Under the pieces are notes generated by a model. The model saw nothing but the letters and a program-made list of their open reading frames with translations, did not search any database and was not told the origin of the DNA. Of a DNA stretch of 64,000 nt, positions 25,459 to 35,016 are shown in pieces. How positions within the stretch are numbered: the stretch's first letter is position 1; the number at the start of each line of letters is the position of its first letter. The position numbers and the translations under genes were made by a program. This stretch comes from Janthinobacterium agaricidamnosum NBRC 102515 = DSM 9628 (GTDB lineage: Bacteria; Pseudomonadota; Gammaproteobacteria; Burkholderiales; Burkholderiaceae_D): NCBI RefSeq assembly GCF_000723165.1, contig NZ_HG322949.1, forward strand, positions 4,868,173 through 4,932,172, read 5' to 3'.

Positions 25459-26199
25459 ATGCCTGCCACTTTAATGGGCAGCGCGCGCCGTGTCGCGGCC
25501 GCGCTGCTGCAAACCTTGCTGCCGGCCGCGTGCGCCTTGTGCGGCGGCCGCTGCGACGGCGTGCTCTGCGCGCCTTGCCGCGCCCAGTATCTGGGCGGCT
25601 CCCGCATACGCTGCACACGGTGCGCCAATCCGCTGCCGGACGGGAGCAGCGGCGCCTGCGGACGCTGCCTGAGCCATCCGCCGGCGTTCGACGCGACGCT
25701 GGCCGCGGCCGATTATGCGGCGCCGGTCGACCAATTGCTGCTGCAACTAAAATTCGGCGGCCGGCTTGCGCTGGCGCCGCTGTTTGCGCAATTGCTGCGC
25801 GATGCCTTGCTGGAACGGCCGGATTTTATCTTGCCCGAATTATTATGCCCGGTGCCGCTGGGACCGACGCGGCTGGCCGAGCGAGGTTTTAACCAGGCGC
25901 TGGAAATTGCCCGGCCGCTGGCCCGGTCGCTGGGCGTGAAGCTGTATCCGACGCTGGCGGTGCGGGTAGTTGACACGCCGGCGCAAAGCCGCACCGGCCT
26001 GCAAGAACGGCAACGCAATATGCGGCATGCTTTTGTTGTCGCACCGGAAACGGCCTGGCTGGTGCGCGGCCGCCATATCGGCATCGTCGACGATGTGCTG
26101 ACCAGCGGCCAGACCGCCAACGAACTGGCGGCGGCCTTCAAGCGTTACGGCGCGGCGCGGGTCAGCAACCTGGTGTTTGCGCGCACGCCGCCGCATTGA
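25459..26199 (+). CDS. ComF family phosphoribosyltransferase-like protein
   Basis: A 246-residue ComF-family protein, associated with DNA uptake and transformation. It opens with two Cys4-type zinc elements (CALCGGRCDGVLCAPC and CTRCANPLPDG...CGRC) and ends in a phosphoribosyltransferase fold with the PRPP loop GIVDDVLTSGQTANEL. The ATG start is at 25459; bioC runs divergently upstream. The catalytic activity of ComF proteins is not settled. Confidence 0.9.
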   Translation: MPATLMGSARRVAAALLQTLLPAACALCGGRCDGVLCAPCRAQYLGGSRIRCTRCANPLPDGSSGACGRCLSHPPAFDATLAAADYAAPVDQLLLQLKFGGRLALAPLFAQLLRDALLERPDFILPELLCPVPLGPTRLAERGFNQALEIARPLARSLGVKLYPTLAVRVVDTPAQSRTGLQERQRNMRHAFVVAPETAWLVRGRHIGIVDDVLTSGQTANELAAAFKRYGAARVSNLVFARTPPH

Positions 26200-26242
26200 T
26201 GTTTATTTTTAATTTAACCCGTAGCAGGGATAGGAGAGCAAT

Positions 26243-26713
26243 TTGTTTCACGTCGTTTTGGTAGAACCGGAAATCCCGCCCAATACGGGTAATATCATCC
26301 GACTGTGCGCCAATACCGGCGCGCAGCTGCATTTGATCGAACCGCTGGGCTTTCCGCTCGACGATTCCAAGATGAAACGCGCCGGTCTCGATTACCACGA
26401 TTACGCCAGCATGAAGGTGCACGCCAACTGGGATGCGTTCATCGCCGATGCCCGGCCCGATCCGGCACGCATGTTCGCGCTGACCACCCACGGTTCATCG
26501 CCATTCGCCAACGCCAGTTTCCAGCCTGGCGATGTGTTCGTGTTCGGTTCGGAAACCAAAGGCCTGGACCCGGCCTTGCGCAATTCCTTCCCGGAAGCCC
26601 AGCGCATCCGCTTGCCGATGCGTCCGGACAACCGCAGCCTGAACTTGTCGAACACCGTTGCGGTGGTCGTGTACGAGGCCTGGCGCCAGCACGGCTACGC
26701 CGGCGGCGCTTAA
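26243..26713 (+). CDS. trmL: tRNA (cytidine/uridine-34 2'-O)-methyltransferase TrmL
   Basis: SPOUT-class methyltransferase that modifies the wobble nucleotide of tRNA-Leu. The 156-residue protein begins FHVVLVEPEIPPNTGNIIRLCANTG and carries VFGSETKGLDPAL and RLPMRPDNRSLNLSNTVAVVVYE, the knotted SAM-binding motifs of TrmL. The start codon is TTG, supported by a good AGGAGAG site at 26232-26238 and by family length. Confidence 0.95.
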   Translation: MFHVVLVEPEIPPNTGNIIRLCANTGAQLHLIEPLGFPLDDSKMKRAGLDYHDYASMKVHANWDAFIADARPDPARMFALTTHGSSPFANASFQPGDVFVFGSETKGLDPALRNSFPEAQRIRLPMRPDNRSLNLSNTVAVVVYEAWRQHGYAGGA

Positions 26714-26720
26714 AACGTCG

Positions 26721-27197
26721 TCAGGACTGGCGTACCTTGGTCAATAATTTGGTGGTCGAGCGGTCGTGTTCAAAATCGACCGCCACCGCCCTGCCGCCAT
26801 ACGCCAGTACGGCCTTGCCTTCGGGAATCGCGGTCATCTCGTAATCGCCGCCCTTGGCGTAGATATCCGGCCGGGTTTCCAGCACCACTTCCAGCGCGCT
26901 GTCTTCCGAAAACGGCACCACCAGGCTGACCGACTCCAGCGCCGCCAGCACCGCCAGCCGGTCGTCGCAGGTATTCAGCGGCCGGTCGTCGCCCTTGCCC
27001 AGGCGCTTGACGGAAGCGTCGGTATTGAGCGCCACCACCAGCGAGGCGCCCAATGCGCGCGCCTGTGCCAGATAGGTCACGTGGCCGCGATGCAGGATAT
27101 CGAATACGCCATTGGTCAGCACCACCGGCTTCGGCAAGGCGGCCACGCGCGCGGCCAGCTCTTCGCGGCTGCAGATTTTGTCTTCAAATTGGGGCAT
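26721..27197 (-). CDS. rfaE2: D-glycero-beta-D-manno-heptose 1-phosphate adenylyltransferase
   Basis: Nucleotidyltransferase that activates heptose for lipopolysaccharide inner core. The 158-residue protein has the nucleotidyltransferase motif LTNGVFDILHRGHV (HxGH) and the C-terminal RSTTKLLTKV (analogue of ISTTK). It corresponds to the second domain of HldE, here as a separate gene, the usual state in beta-proteobacteria. Convergent with trmL, divergent from oxyR. Confidence 0.94.
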   Translation of the reverse strand: MPQFEDKICSREELAARVAALPKPVVLTNGVFDILHRGHVTYLAQARALGASLVVALNTDASVKRLGKGDDRPLNTCDDRLAVLAALESVSLVVPFSEDSALEVVLETRPDIYAKGGDYEMTAIPEGKAVLAYGGRAVAVDFEHDRSTTKLLTKVRQS

Positions 27198-27386
27198 GCT
27201 TGTATCTTGCTATCTCAGATTAATAGGGACCGGCCGCGCACGGCGCCGGTTATTGTAGGCCAGGCAGCAACGGCCGCCGATTCAAATCGGCCCATTCCGC
27301 TACAATACGCTATCCGCGCCACACTTTGGCGTTACCGTTATGTGCAATCATTGCACATAAGCATAGCGTGTGTTTCAATCTAATTC

Positions 27387-28322
27387 ATGACACTGACAGA
27401 ACTAAAATATATCGTTGCTGTCGCGCGAGCGAAACACTTTGGCCATGCCGCCGAAGCCTGTTACGTTGCCCAACCCACCCTGTCGGTCGCCATCAAGAAA
27501 CTCGAAGACGAGCTGGGCGTGGTGCTGTTCGAACGCGGCGGCGCCGAAATCTCGGTGACGCCGCTGGGCGCGCAAATCATTGCCCAGGCCGAACGGGTGC
27601 TGGAACAGACCGCCGCCATCAAGGAATTGGCCAAACAAAACAAGGACCCGCTGGCCGGACCGCTGCGTCTCGGCGTGATCTACACCATCGGACCATACCT
27701 GCTGCCGCCGCTGGTCAAGGCGATGATCGATACCGTGCCGCAGATGCCGCTGATTTTGCAAGAGAATTTCACCGTGCGCCTGCTGGAACTGTTGCGCCAG
27801 GGCGAGCTGGACGTGGCTATCATGGCCTTGCCGCTGCCGGAACACGGCATGGCCATGCAAACCCTGTACGACGAGCCCTTCGTCGTCGCGATGCCGAAAA
27901 ACCACCCATGGGCCGCGCGCCAGGAAATCGCCGCCAACGATTTGAAATCGGAAAACATGCTGCTGCTCGGCAATGGCCATTGTTTCCGCGACCAGGTGCT
28001 GGAAGTGTGTCCGGAAATGGCGCGTTTTTCATCGCCGGGCAATGGCATGCAGCGCACCTTTGAAGGCTCGTCGCTGGAAACCATCCGTCACATGGTCGCC
28101 AGCGGCATCGGCCTGACCGTGCTGCCGCGCGCCTCGGTGCCGGACATGCATGTCACCGATGGCTTGTTGCAATACCGGCCATTCGAAGAGCCGGCGCCGT
28201 CGCGCAGGGTGGTCATCGTGTGGCGCAAGAGTTTTACGCGCAAGGCCGCGATCGATGCACTGTGCACCGCGATTGCCGGCTGTCATTTGCCGGGCGTGGA
28301 TACGGTGTGCGCGGTCGATTGA
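27387..28322 (+). CDS. oxyR: Hydrogen peroxide sensor OxyR (LysR family)
   Basis: A 311-residue LysR-type regulator. The helix-turn-helix is LTELKYIVAVARAKHFGHAAEACYVAQPTLS, and the redox segment GNGHCFRDQVLEVCPE places cysteines at 199 and 208, exactly the pair that forms the activating disulfide in E. coli OxyR. This distinguishes it from CynR/CysB-like relatives. It should induce catalase, peroxiredoxin and related genes. Candidate target in the window: the glutathione peroxidase at 38955, though this is only inference. Confidence 0.95.
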   Translation: MTLTELKYIVAVARAKHFGHAAEACYVAQPTLSVAIKKLEDELGVVLFERGGAEISVTPLGAQIIAQAERVLEQTAAIKELAKQNKDPLAGPLRLGVIYTIGPYLLPPLVKAMIDTVPQMPLILQENFTVRLLELLRQGELDVAIMALPLPEHGMAMQTLYDEPFVVAMPKNHPWAARQEIAANDLKSENMLLLGNGHCFRDQVLEVCPEMARFSSPGNGMQRTFEGSSLETIRHMVASGIGLTVLPRASVPDMHVTDGLLQYRPFEEPAPSRRVVIVWRKSFTRKAAIDALCTAIAGCHLPGVDTVCAVD

Positions 28323-28390
28323 TTGCGGATTAGTCCGAGGCACGACTATTTGCGATAATCGCGCTTCGATTCCTCACCCGCGATGTCCCC

Positions 28391-29245
28391 ATGAACAAGC
28401 TGGCGCTCTATTTCCGTCTGATACGACTCGATAAACCGATCGGCACCGTGCTGTTGCTATGGCCGACACTGTGCGCCATGTGGCTGGCGCAGCAAGGCGT
28501 GCCGGACTGGCATTTGCTGCTGATCTTCGTGCTCGGCACCTTCCTGATGCGCTCGGCCGGCTGCGCCGTCAACGACTATGCCGACCAGGATATCGACAAA
28601 TTCGTCAAACGCACCGCCGAACGGCCGATCACCAGCGGCCGCATCAGCGGCAAGGAAGCGCTGGCGATCGCCTGCGTGCTATCCTTGCTGGCCTTTGTCC
28701 TGATCTGGCCGCTGAATGCGCTGACCAAGCAATTGTCGGTCGCCGCCGTCATCATCGCCGCCACCTATCCCTACTTCAAGCGCTTCTTCGCGATCCCGCA
28801 AGCGTACCTCGGCATCGCCTTCGGCTTCGGCATCCCGATGGCCTTTGCCGCGATCCAGGACACGGTGCCGCCGGTGGCCTGGCTGTTTTTACTGGGCAAT
28901 GTGTTCTGGTCGGTGGCCTACGATACCGAATATGCGATGGTCGACCGCGACGACGACTTGAAGATCGGCATCAAGACCTCCGCCATCACGTTCGGCCGCT
29001 ACGACGTGGCCATCATCATGCTGTGCTACTGCGCCACGCTGCTGATCTGGCTCGTGTGCGGCTGGCAACTTGGCCTGCGTTACTACTATGTTGCCGGTCT
29101 GCTCATCGCCGCCGGCTGCGCGGTTTACCACTACACGCTGATACGCGCACGCGAGCGTATGCCGTGTCTTGCCGCATTCCGTCATAATAACTGGCTGGGA
29201 GCGGCTGTTTTTGCCGGCGTGGCGATCGACATCGCGCTGCGCTGA
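28391..29245 (+). CDS. ubiA: 4-hydroxybenzoate octaprenyltransferase UbiA
   Basis: Membrane prenyltransferase of ubiquinone synthesis. The 284-residue protein has both Asp-rich motifs, [15 protein letters not shown] and [16 protein letters not shown], and about nine membrane helices. It lies 68 bases downstream of oxyR on the same strand. Links to quinone supply for the respiratory chain encoded at 15-24 kb. Confidence 0.95.
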   Translation: MNKLALYFRLIRLDKPIGTVLLLWPTLCAMWLAQQGVPDWHLLLIFVLGTFLMRSAGCAVNDYADQDIDKFVKRTAERPITSGRISGKEALAIACVLSLLAFVLIWPLNALTKQLSVAAVIIAATYPYFKRFFAIPQAYLGIAFGFGIPMAFAAIQDTVPPVAWLFLLGNVFWSVAYDTEYAMVDRDDDLKIGIKTSAITFGRYDVAIIMLCYCATLLIWLVCGWQLGLRYYYVAGLLIAAGCAVYHYTLIRARERMPCLAAFRHNNWLGAAVFAGVAIDIALR

Positions 29246-29362
29246 TCAAACCGGCCACGCGCGCACCATTGAGTTTGCGCAAAGCCACACGGCAGTCGCT
29301 GCTTACACTTGTACCATTGCGCCATACACTCTATGGTATCCACTCTATTGATGAGGTAATTC

Positions 29363-29734
29363 ATGAGCTCGACACAAGCAGCTGGAAAATCCGTTAAAAA
29401 TGGCAGCGACAGCGCTTCCATCCTTGGCCCGGATGCCGATCAGGCGCGCGAAAAACTGGTGAACGATTTAAAAGGCGTCATCAGCGAAGCGGAGGAGTGG
29501 TTGCACAATGCCGGCGCCGATACCAGCGACAGCCTGGTATCGCTGAAGGAAAAATTCGAAACCACCTTGCGCAAGGCAAAAAACGACCTGGTCAGGCTGG
29601 AAGAAAGCGTGGTGGCCAAGACTAAACAGGCAGCTCAGGCGACGGATGACTACGTGCAAGATAATCCGTGGACCTCGGTCGGTGTCGGCGCAGTCGTCGG
29701 GGTGCTGGTCGGCCTGCTGATCGCGCGCAGATAA
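29363..29734 (+). CDS. DUF883 (ElaB/YqjD) membrane-anchored protein
   Basis: A 123-residue protein with a long amphipathic helical region (about 25-95, rich in Lys/Glu/Ala) and a C-terminal membrane helix ending in GVGAVVGVLVGLLIARR, the signature of the ElaB/YqjD family. YqjD of E. coli is an inner membrane protein that binds stationary-phase ribosomes. GAGGTAA precedes the ATG. It heads a three-gene group with the next two genes. Confidence 0.92.
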   Translation: MSSTQAAGKSVKNGSDSASILGPDADQAREKLVNDLKGVISEAEEWLHNAGADTSDSLVSLKEKFETTLRKAKNDLVRLEESVVAKTKQAAQATDDYVQDNPWTSVGVGAVVGVLVGLLIARR

Positions 29735-29758
29735 ACGCCCCGCCGCCGAGACGCCATC

Positions 29759-30133
29759 ATGGCCATCGCACAATCGCTCGGACGCATCGCCACCACGCTG
29801 GTGGCGATCATCCGTACCCGCATGGAACTGGCAGCGGTTGAAATGGAAGAAGAATCGCTGCGCTTCCTCGCCTACCTGGCGCTCGGACTGCTGGCCATGC
29901 TTTGCATGGCCATCACCATCCTGCTGCTGGTTTTCCTGATCCTGGTGCTGTTCTGGGACAGCTACCGCATCGCCTCCATCATCGTCAGCGCCGCCGTCTT
30001 CGCCGCGCTGGGCGTCGCCATCGTGCTGGGCGTGCGCCACCATTTCCGCCACAAACCGAAATTGCTGTCATTCACGCTGGCCGAACTGAATAAAGACCTG
30101 GACAGCATGCAGGCGCTGGGGAGAATCCGATGA
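29759..30133 (+). CDS. Phage-holin-like membrane protein (YqjE family)
   Basis: A 124-residue protein with two adjacent membrane helices (about 43-66 and 74-96) and soluble amphipathic ends, the layout of the holin-3 / YqjE family. The name reflects fold resemblance; no phage genes are nearby. It follows the DUF883 gene and overlaps the next gene by four bases (ATGA), so the three form one operon as yqjD-yqjE-yqjK do in enterobacteria. Confidence 0.88.
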   Translation: MAIAQSLGRIATTLVAIIRTRMELAAVEMEEESLRFLAYLALGLLAMLCMAITILLLVFLILVLFWDSYRIASIIVSAAVFAALGVAIVLGVRHHFRHKPKLLSFTLAELNKDLDSMQALGRIR

Positions 30134-30456
30134 AAAGCTCCCTGCCCGCCACCATTCCCCGATTATCGTTGGCAGAACGGCGCGAAGCGCTGATCACCGA
30201 TTGCGCGCTGCAACGCCTGGCACTGAGCGTGGCCAGCCGTGAATTGCTGATGCCGCTGCAGCCGGGCAATCTGGCCAGCCGCTTTGCGTCCAGGCTGAAA
30301 ATTCCGCTGCTGTTCGGCGGCGCCGCGCTGGGCTTGCTGGCCGCCCGCTCCGGCCGCATCTTGCCGGTGCTGAGCACCGGCACGGCCGTTTTACAAGGCA
30401 TCAACGGCGCCTTGCCGCTAATACAGCGCCTGGGCGGCCGCTTGAGAAATCGTTGA
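30130..30456 (+). CDS. YqjK-like small protein
   Basis: A 108-residue basic protein, start overlapping the stop of the YqjE-like gene. It begins with a helical segment LSLAERREALITDCALQRL and ends with a weakly hydrophobic stretch and GGRLRNR. Position and general character match the third gene of yqjDEK operons; sequence identity alone is not decisive. Confidence 0.7.
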   Translation: MKSSLPATIPRLSLAERREALITDCALQRLALSVASRELLMPLQPGNLASRFASRLKIPLLFGGAALGLLAARSGRILPVLSTGTAVLQGINGALPLIQRLGGRLRNR

Positions 30457-30543
30457 GATTGAAGTCGCAAGCGGCGCGTCACAGCGGGCACGGCGGATGG
30501 CGAAAGCGATGCCGCCCCTGTGCAATTTCGTAGGAATCTCCCC

Positions 30544-31764
30544 TCAGGCGAGGTGCGACGCGCGCGCCGACACTTGTTGCGCCTGCCGGCGGAAGCCGAA
30601 CCACACCGCGCCAAAACCGACGCTGCATGCCACCGTGACCAGGACCATCGGCCTTGCCGTGCCATTCGACAGGCAGCTGGTGATAAAACTGCACAAGGCC
30701 GTCAACGCCATCTGGATGAAGAAAAACAGGCCGGAGGCCGACCCGGCCACCGCCGCATAGGGTTGCAGCACGCCGAACTGGCAGGCTGGAATGGCGACCC
30801 CGACCGACAGCATGATCAGGATGAACGGCGCGACTATCGCCGGCAGCGCCAGCGGGTAAAACGTGGTGGCGCCCATCAGCAGCATGGCTCCCGTTATATT
30901 GACCCCCACCGCCCACGAAATCAGGCGGTCGGCCGGATAACGCGCCGACAGGCGCCGGAACAGGTTGGAACCGATGACGTAGCCGGCCACCGTCACCCCG
31001 AACACCAGCGCATACGCGGTTTCCGACAGATGCATGGTGCGTTGCAGCAACACCGACGATTCCGCGATAAACGGAAAATAGGTGCAATATACAAAGCTGA
31101 TCGCCAGCGCATAGCGCAGGAAATAGGCGTCGCCCAGCAAGCGGCGGTAGATGCTCAATGCGCTCTCGCGCGGCGCGTCCGCCTGGGCGGCGGGACGGGT
31201 TTCCGGCAGCAGCAAGGCAATCAAGGCCAGCGAAATAATCCCCAGCAAACCCAGTCCGATGAACACCCAGCGCCAGCCCAGCAGGGTATGGATCATGCTG
31301 CCGATCAGCGGCGCGATGATCGGCGACAGCGCCATCCCCATCGAAATCTGGCTCAGCATGCCGGCCTGGACAGTTTTGTCGAACTTGTCGCGCACCATGA
31401 CGCGGCCGACCACGGTGCCGCTGCAGCCACCCAGCGCCTGGAACATGCGGGCCACGATGATCACTGCCGCGTTGTTGGCCATGGCGCACACGATCGTTGC
31501 GGCCACGTACAGCAGCGTGCCCCAGATTAGCACAGGCCGCCGGCCGACCCGGTCGCACAAGGGGCCGCAAATCAGCATCGACACGGCATACCCCACCATG
31601 TACAGCGTCAACGTCAGTTGCATTTGCGCATCGGTAGCATGCAGGGCGTCAGCCATCGCCGGCAGCGACGGCAGGTAGGCGTCGATGGTCACGCGCGGCA
31701 GGCAGACCACCAGCAACAGGATCGCGGTCCAGGCCCAGGGTTTCAGTATATTGTTTTTTTGCAT
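30544..31764 (-). CDS. MFS exporter, Bcr/CflA type
   Basis: A 406-residue major facilitator protein with 12 hydrophobic segments. Motif A appears as GPLCDRVGRRPVL between helices 2 and 3, and motif C region (GMALSPIIAPLIGSMIHTLLG) marks it as a drug:proton antiporter of the Bcr/CflA (14/12-TMS DHA1) group. The start MQKNNILKPW is chosen by family length; the frame continues upstream into the neighbouring gene. It lies four bases downstream of the FAD/NAD(P)-binding protein gene, so both are probably co-transcribed. Confidence 0.88.
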   Translation of the reverse strand: MQKNNILKPWAWTAILLLVVCLPRVTIDAYLPSLPAMADALHATDAQMQLTLTLYMVGYAVSMLICGPLCDRVGRRPVLIWGTLLYVAATIVCAMANNAAVIIVARMFQALGGCSGTVVGRVMVRDKFDKTVQAGMLSQISMGMALSPIIAPLIGSMIHTLLGWRWVFIGLGLLGIISLALIALLLPETRPAAQADAPRESALSIYRRLLGDAYFLRYALAISFVYCTYFPFIAESSVLLQRTMHLSETAYALVFGVTVAGYVIGSNLFRRLSARYPADRLISWAVGVNITGAMLLMGATTFYPLALPAIVAPFILIMLSVGVAIPACQFGVLQPYAAVAGSASGLFFFIQMALTALCSFITSCLSNGTARPMVLVTVACSVGFGAVWFGFRRQAQQVSARASHLA

Positions 31765-31768
31765 GGCA

Positions 31769-33328
31769 TCAATCCAGTAGAGGAGTCGCGGCGTGTGCTG
31801 CACACATAGCGTCGTGGCGCGGCGCAAGCGAAGACAGTACATCATCCGCGATGTGCTGGGCACGCCGCGCAATCATTTCCAGAGAACTTACAAAAAAGTA
31901 GGTGCCGCTGGTCAGGTGGCCCAGCGCGCGCATATTCCAGTCGGGCTCATTGTCTTCGTCGATCACGGCGCCGGTGACGAAGTCGACGCGGATGCCGCCG
32001 CGCGGATCCGCCACCGCATAGCCGTCTTGCAGCAATTGCCAGACCAGCGGCGAGTCTTGCTTGCATTCCACCCATTTGGCGGCGCCGGTCGCATTGATCA
32101 CATAATCGTAGCGGTGCTGCGCACCATCGGCATGGACCGCGCTCAGGCAATCGGCGTCGCCGCGCTCGAACGATGGCGCGCCGGCCAGCAACGACAGTTG
32201 GCCTGCCTCGATCATATTGAGCAGCGTGCGGCCGTTGCTGGCAGGCATGGGCGCACGGCGCGCCATCCACGCGCGCGCAAAGCGCTTCATCACCAGTTGC
32301 TGGTCCGACGCCGGCAACGCGTGCCAGGCTTGTTCGATCACGTCATTGGTCGCCGCCAGCACCCGCTGCCAGGAACGCACTTGCCCTGCGGCCGCGACTT
32401 CGCTGCGCAGCCGGTCGACCGGCGTGGCACGGTCGAACAGCAGCCCGCGCCAGCAGCAGCCGACAGCGCGCAATTCGGCGCGCAGCAAACGGAACACGGC
32501 TCGCAAGGAACTTTTCCGGGTAGCATCCCGGGTCAGGCTGGCCAGCGCGGCGCGGGTCAGGTGGCGCAACTGGTGCTGCGGGCCCTGCAGGCCCCGCACG
32601 AACGGCAAATGGCCGCTGTTCGACACCATGTCGATGACGCCGCCAAAACCCTGCGCCGCCAGCGTGACCGCAATGTCAACCGCGGTCAGGCCGCTGCCGA
32701 TGATGCAAATGCGCTCGGCCCCGCGCAACGGCAACACCTGGCGCGACAGCGGATAAGGGTTGCCGATGAAACGCGCGTGGCCTTGCAGCTGGTAATGGTC
32801 GCGTGAGCCAGTATTGCCAACCGCCAGCAATACCGAATCCGCCAGCAATACCTGGTCCGCATAACGGATTTGATAACGTCCTTCGCGCCGGATCGAGTCA
32901 ACGGAGTTGTGCACAACTTCGATTTTCAGCCCTTTTTTGAGGGCGGCGGCGCAGGTTTCGAGAAAGAAGTCATGCAAGAAACGGCCGAACGTCGGCCGTG
33001 GCACATACGCCGCAGCCAGGTCGGTATCGGAAACGGAACGCAATTCGTCTTCATGGTGCGCCTTCCAGCGCAGCCATGCGGAAAAGGTCGAAAAGTCGCT
33101 GGCCGAGACCGACATGGTTTCCGCATTCCGGTTCAGCAGCGCGGTGCCGATATCTTCCTGATACGCCAGGCCCGGGCCTATTTTTTCGCGCGGCTCGAAT
33201 ACCACCAGGCGTATCGATGCAGCCTGCTGCGGGTCCATCGACGACACTATCTGATGCAGGAAGGCAACGCTAGCACCTCCCGCCCCCACTACCGCCACTG
33301 TAAATCGTTGGTCACAAAATACCGTCAT
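31769..33328 (-). CDS. FAD/NAD(P)-binding protein (NAD_binding_9 type)
   Basis: A 519-residue flavoprotein-like enzyme with two dinucleotide folds: VAVVGAGGASVAFLHQI at the N-terminus and ICIIGSGLTAVDIAVTLAAQGFGG near 205, plus EKIGPGLAYQ, a hallmark of the pfam13454 FAD/NAD(P)-binding group. These proteins resemble N-hydroxylating and other flavin monooxygenases; substrate unknown. It is operonic with the MFS exporter and divergent from a MocR/PdxR-type regulator, suggesting regulated production or detoxification of a small, perhaps amine-containing, molecule. Confidence 0.83.
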   Translation of the reverse strand: MTVFCDQRFTVAVVGAGGASVAFLHQIVSSMDPQQAASIRLVVFEPREKIGPGLAYQEDIGTALLNRNAETMSVSASDFSTFSAWLRWKAHHEDELRSVSDTDLAAAYVPRPTFGRFLHDFFLETCAAALKKGLKIEVVHNSVDSIRREGRYQIRYADQVLLADSVLLAVGNTGSRDHYQLQGHARFIGNPYPLSRQVLPLRGAERICIIGSGLTAVDIAVTLAAQGFGGVIDMVSNSGHLPFVRGLQGPQHQLRHLTRAALASLTRDATRKSSLRAVFRLLRAELRAVGCCWRGLLFDRATPVDRLRSEVAAAGQVRSWQRVLAATNDVIEQAWHALPASDQQLVMKRFARAWMARRAPMPASNGRTLLNMIEAGQLSLLAGAPSFERGDADCLSAVHADGAQHRYDYVINATGAAKWVECKQDSPLVWQLLQDGYAVADPRGGIRVDFVTGAVIDEDNEPDWNMRALGHLTSGTYFFVSSLEMIARRAQHIADDVLSSLAPRHDAMCAAHAATPLLD

Positions 33329-33371
33329 TGTTTCCTTTGGGAAAGAATTAAGAATTTTGCAATTTTAGAGG

Positions 33372-33397
33372 TGGTATGGTCTAATTCTAAGTACCAT
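33372..33397. promoter_or_regulatory. Possible operator between the flavoprotein and MocR genes
   Basis: TGGTATGGT...GTACCAT forms short inverted repeats (TGGTA/TACCA and ATGGT/ACCAT) in the 94-base AT-rich divergent promoter region. It is a plausible site for the MocR-type regulator but the arms are short. Confidence 0.3.
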
Positions 33398-33422
33398 TTA
33401 TTAAAAAGAGCATTGGACCAGT

Positions 33423-34940
33423 ATGGCGCGCGGAAAAGTAGAATTAACCCTGGATTTACCCCGGCCGGCGGCGTTGCAGGGCGCGCCCGGTGAAGTGCTG
33501 GGCGGCAATAAACAAGACATCGTGTATGCAACGCTGCGCGACGCCATTCTGGGCAAGCTGCTGCCGGCGGGCGGCAGGCTGCCGTCCACCCGCACGCTGG
33601 CGCAGCGCTGGGGCCTGTCGCGCGGCACGCTGGAAATCGTGTATGACCGGCTGTGTTCGGAAGCCTATCTGTCGCGCACGCCGGGTTCCGGCACCCGCGT
33701 CAGCGCGGTAGTGCCGGACAGCTACCTGATGGCGGCGCACGACGTACCGTCCACCAACATCCGGCAGGCGGCAACGCCGGCGCAGCGGCGCGCGCGCGCG
33801 GCGGCCGGCAGAGGCGAGCGCGGCATAGACCTCAGCGTGCAGACCGGCGTGCCGTTCGTCGCGCGGCTTGCCGATCCGGCGCTGTTTCCGGTGCCGACCT
33901 GGTCGCGCCATATCGCCAGGGCGCTGGGCGGCGCCAGCGCCGAAATACTGTGCTGCGCCGATCGCAGCGGCTTGGCGGCGCTGCGCGAACAGATCGCCGA
34001 CTACCTGCGCAAGTACCGTGGCCTGCCTTGCGTCGCCGACGATGTCGTGGTGCTCACCGGGATACGCCATGCGCTCGACCTGATCGCGCGCAGCGTATTG
34101 CGTCCGGGCGATAAAGTGTGCGTGGAAGATCCCGGCTATCCGGCGGCGCGGCAGATCTTCGGCATGGCCGGCGCCGTGCTGGCGCCGATAGAGGTCGATG
34201 GCGAGGGCATGGAGTGCATGCAGCTGGCCAGCCATCCGGACGCGCGGCTGGTCTACGTGACGCCGGCCCACCAGTCGCCCAGCGGTGTCACGATGTCGGT
34301 GACGCGGCGCCTGGAGTTGCTGGAATGGGCCGACAGCCGCGACGCCTGGATTATCGAAGATGATTACGACAGCGAATTCAATTACGTCAGCGCACCGCTG
34401 GCCGCGCTGAAGTCGCTGGACCGTGGCAACCGGGTCATTTACTGCGGCAGTTTCAACAAGACCTTGTTCGCCGGCCTGCGCGTGGGCTTCGCCGTCGTGC
34501 CGCCGCGGCTCAAGTCCAGCCTGCTGGCGCTATGGCAAACCACCGGCCGCTCGGTCGGCGTGACGGAGCAACTGGCGCTGGCCTCGTGGCTGGCCGATGG
34601 CGCATTCGTGCGCCACCTGCGTTCGGCGCGGCGCGCCTACCAGGAACGGCGCGATGCGATCCTGGCGGTGCTGGAGGCCGATGCGGCTGGATGTTACAGC
34701 GTCAGCGGCCAGCAAGCCGGCTTTCATTTCGTGCTGTGGCTGCCGGACGGCTGCGATGAAACCCTATTTTGCCAGCGCGCCGCCGCGGCCGGCCTGTACC
34801 TGCAGGGATTGCGTGGCCTGTGCAGCGACATCCGCTTGCCGCCCGCCGTCATCGTCGGTTACACGGCGCTGACGATGGCGCAGGCGCGCTACGGCGCCAA
34901 GCTGCTGGCCAGCCTGCTGCGCGAGCACCGGCCGGCTTGA
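33423..34940 (+). CDS. MocR/PdxR-type GntR-aminotransferase regulator
   Basis: A 505-residue fusion of an N-terminal GntR winged helix (DAILGKLLPAGGRLPSTRTLAQRWGLSRGTLEIVYDRL) and a type I aminotransferase-like domain binding PLP, with the Schiff-base lysine in CGSFNKTLFAGLRVGF and the segments EDPGYP, TPAHQSPSG, IIEDDYDSEF. Such proteins (PdxR, GabR, TauR) sense PLP or amino-compound aldimines. No pdxST genes are adjacent; the divergent flavoprotein-MFS pair is the likely target. Confidence 0.9.
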   Translation: MARGKVELTLDLPRPAALQGAPGEVLGGNKQDIVYATLRDAILGKLLPAGGRLPSTRTLAQRWGLSRGTLEIVYDRLCSEAYLSRTPGSGTRVSAVVPDSYLMAAHDVPSTNIRQAATPAQRRARAAAGRGERGIDLSVQTGVPFVARLADPALFPVPTWSRHIARALGGASAEILCCADRSGLAALREQIADYLRKYRGLPCVADDVVVLTGIRHALDLIARSVLRPGDKVCVEDPGYPAARQIFGMAGAVLAPIEVDGEGMECMQLASHPDARLVYVTPAHQSPSGVTMSVTRRLELLEWADSRDAWIIEDDYDSEFNYVSAPLAALKSLDRGNRVIYCGSFNKTLFAGLRVGFAVVPPRLKSSLLALWQTTGRSVGVTEQLALASWLADGAFVRHLRSARRAYQERRDAILAVLEADAAGCYSVSGQQAGFHFVLWLPDGCDETLFCQRAAAAGLYLQGLRGLCSDIRLPPAVIVGYTALTMAQARYGAKLLASLLREHRPA

Positions 34941-35016
34941 TGGCGCACCGGCCGGACGCGGCGGCGCTGTTTTTCAAGCATTCTTCAAGCGACGACGCGC
35001 AGCGCCTGGCGCCGCC

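Noticed and set aside
25444..25475. GGAACA followed by CCAC upstream of comF as a further hrp box
   Set aside because: The spacer is 18 bases, outside the 15-16 range, and comF is a housekeeping-type gene.
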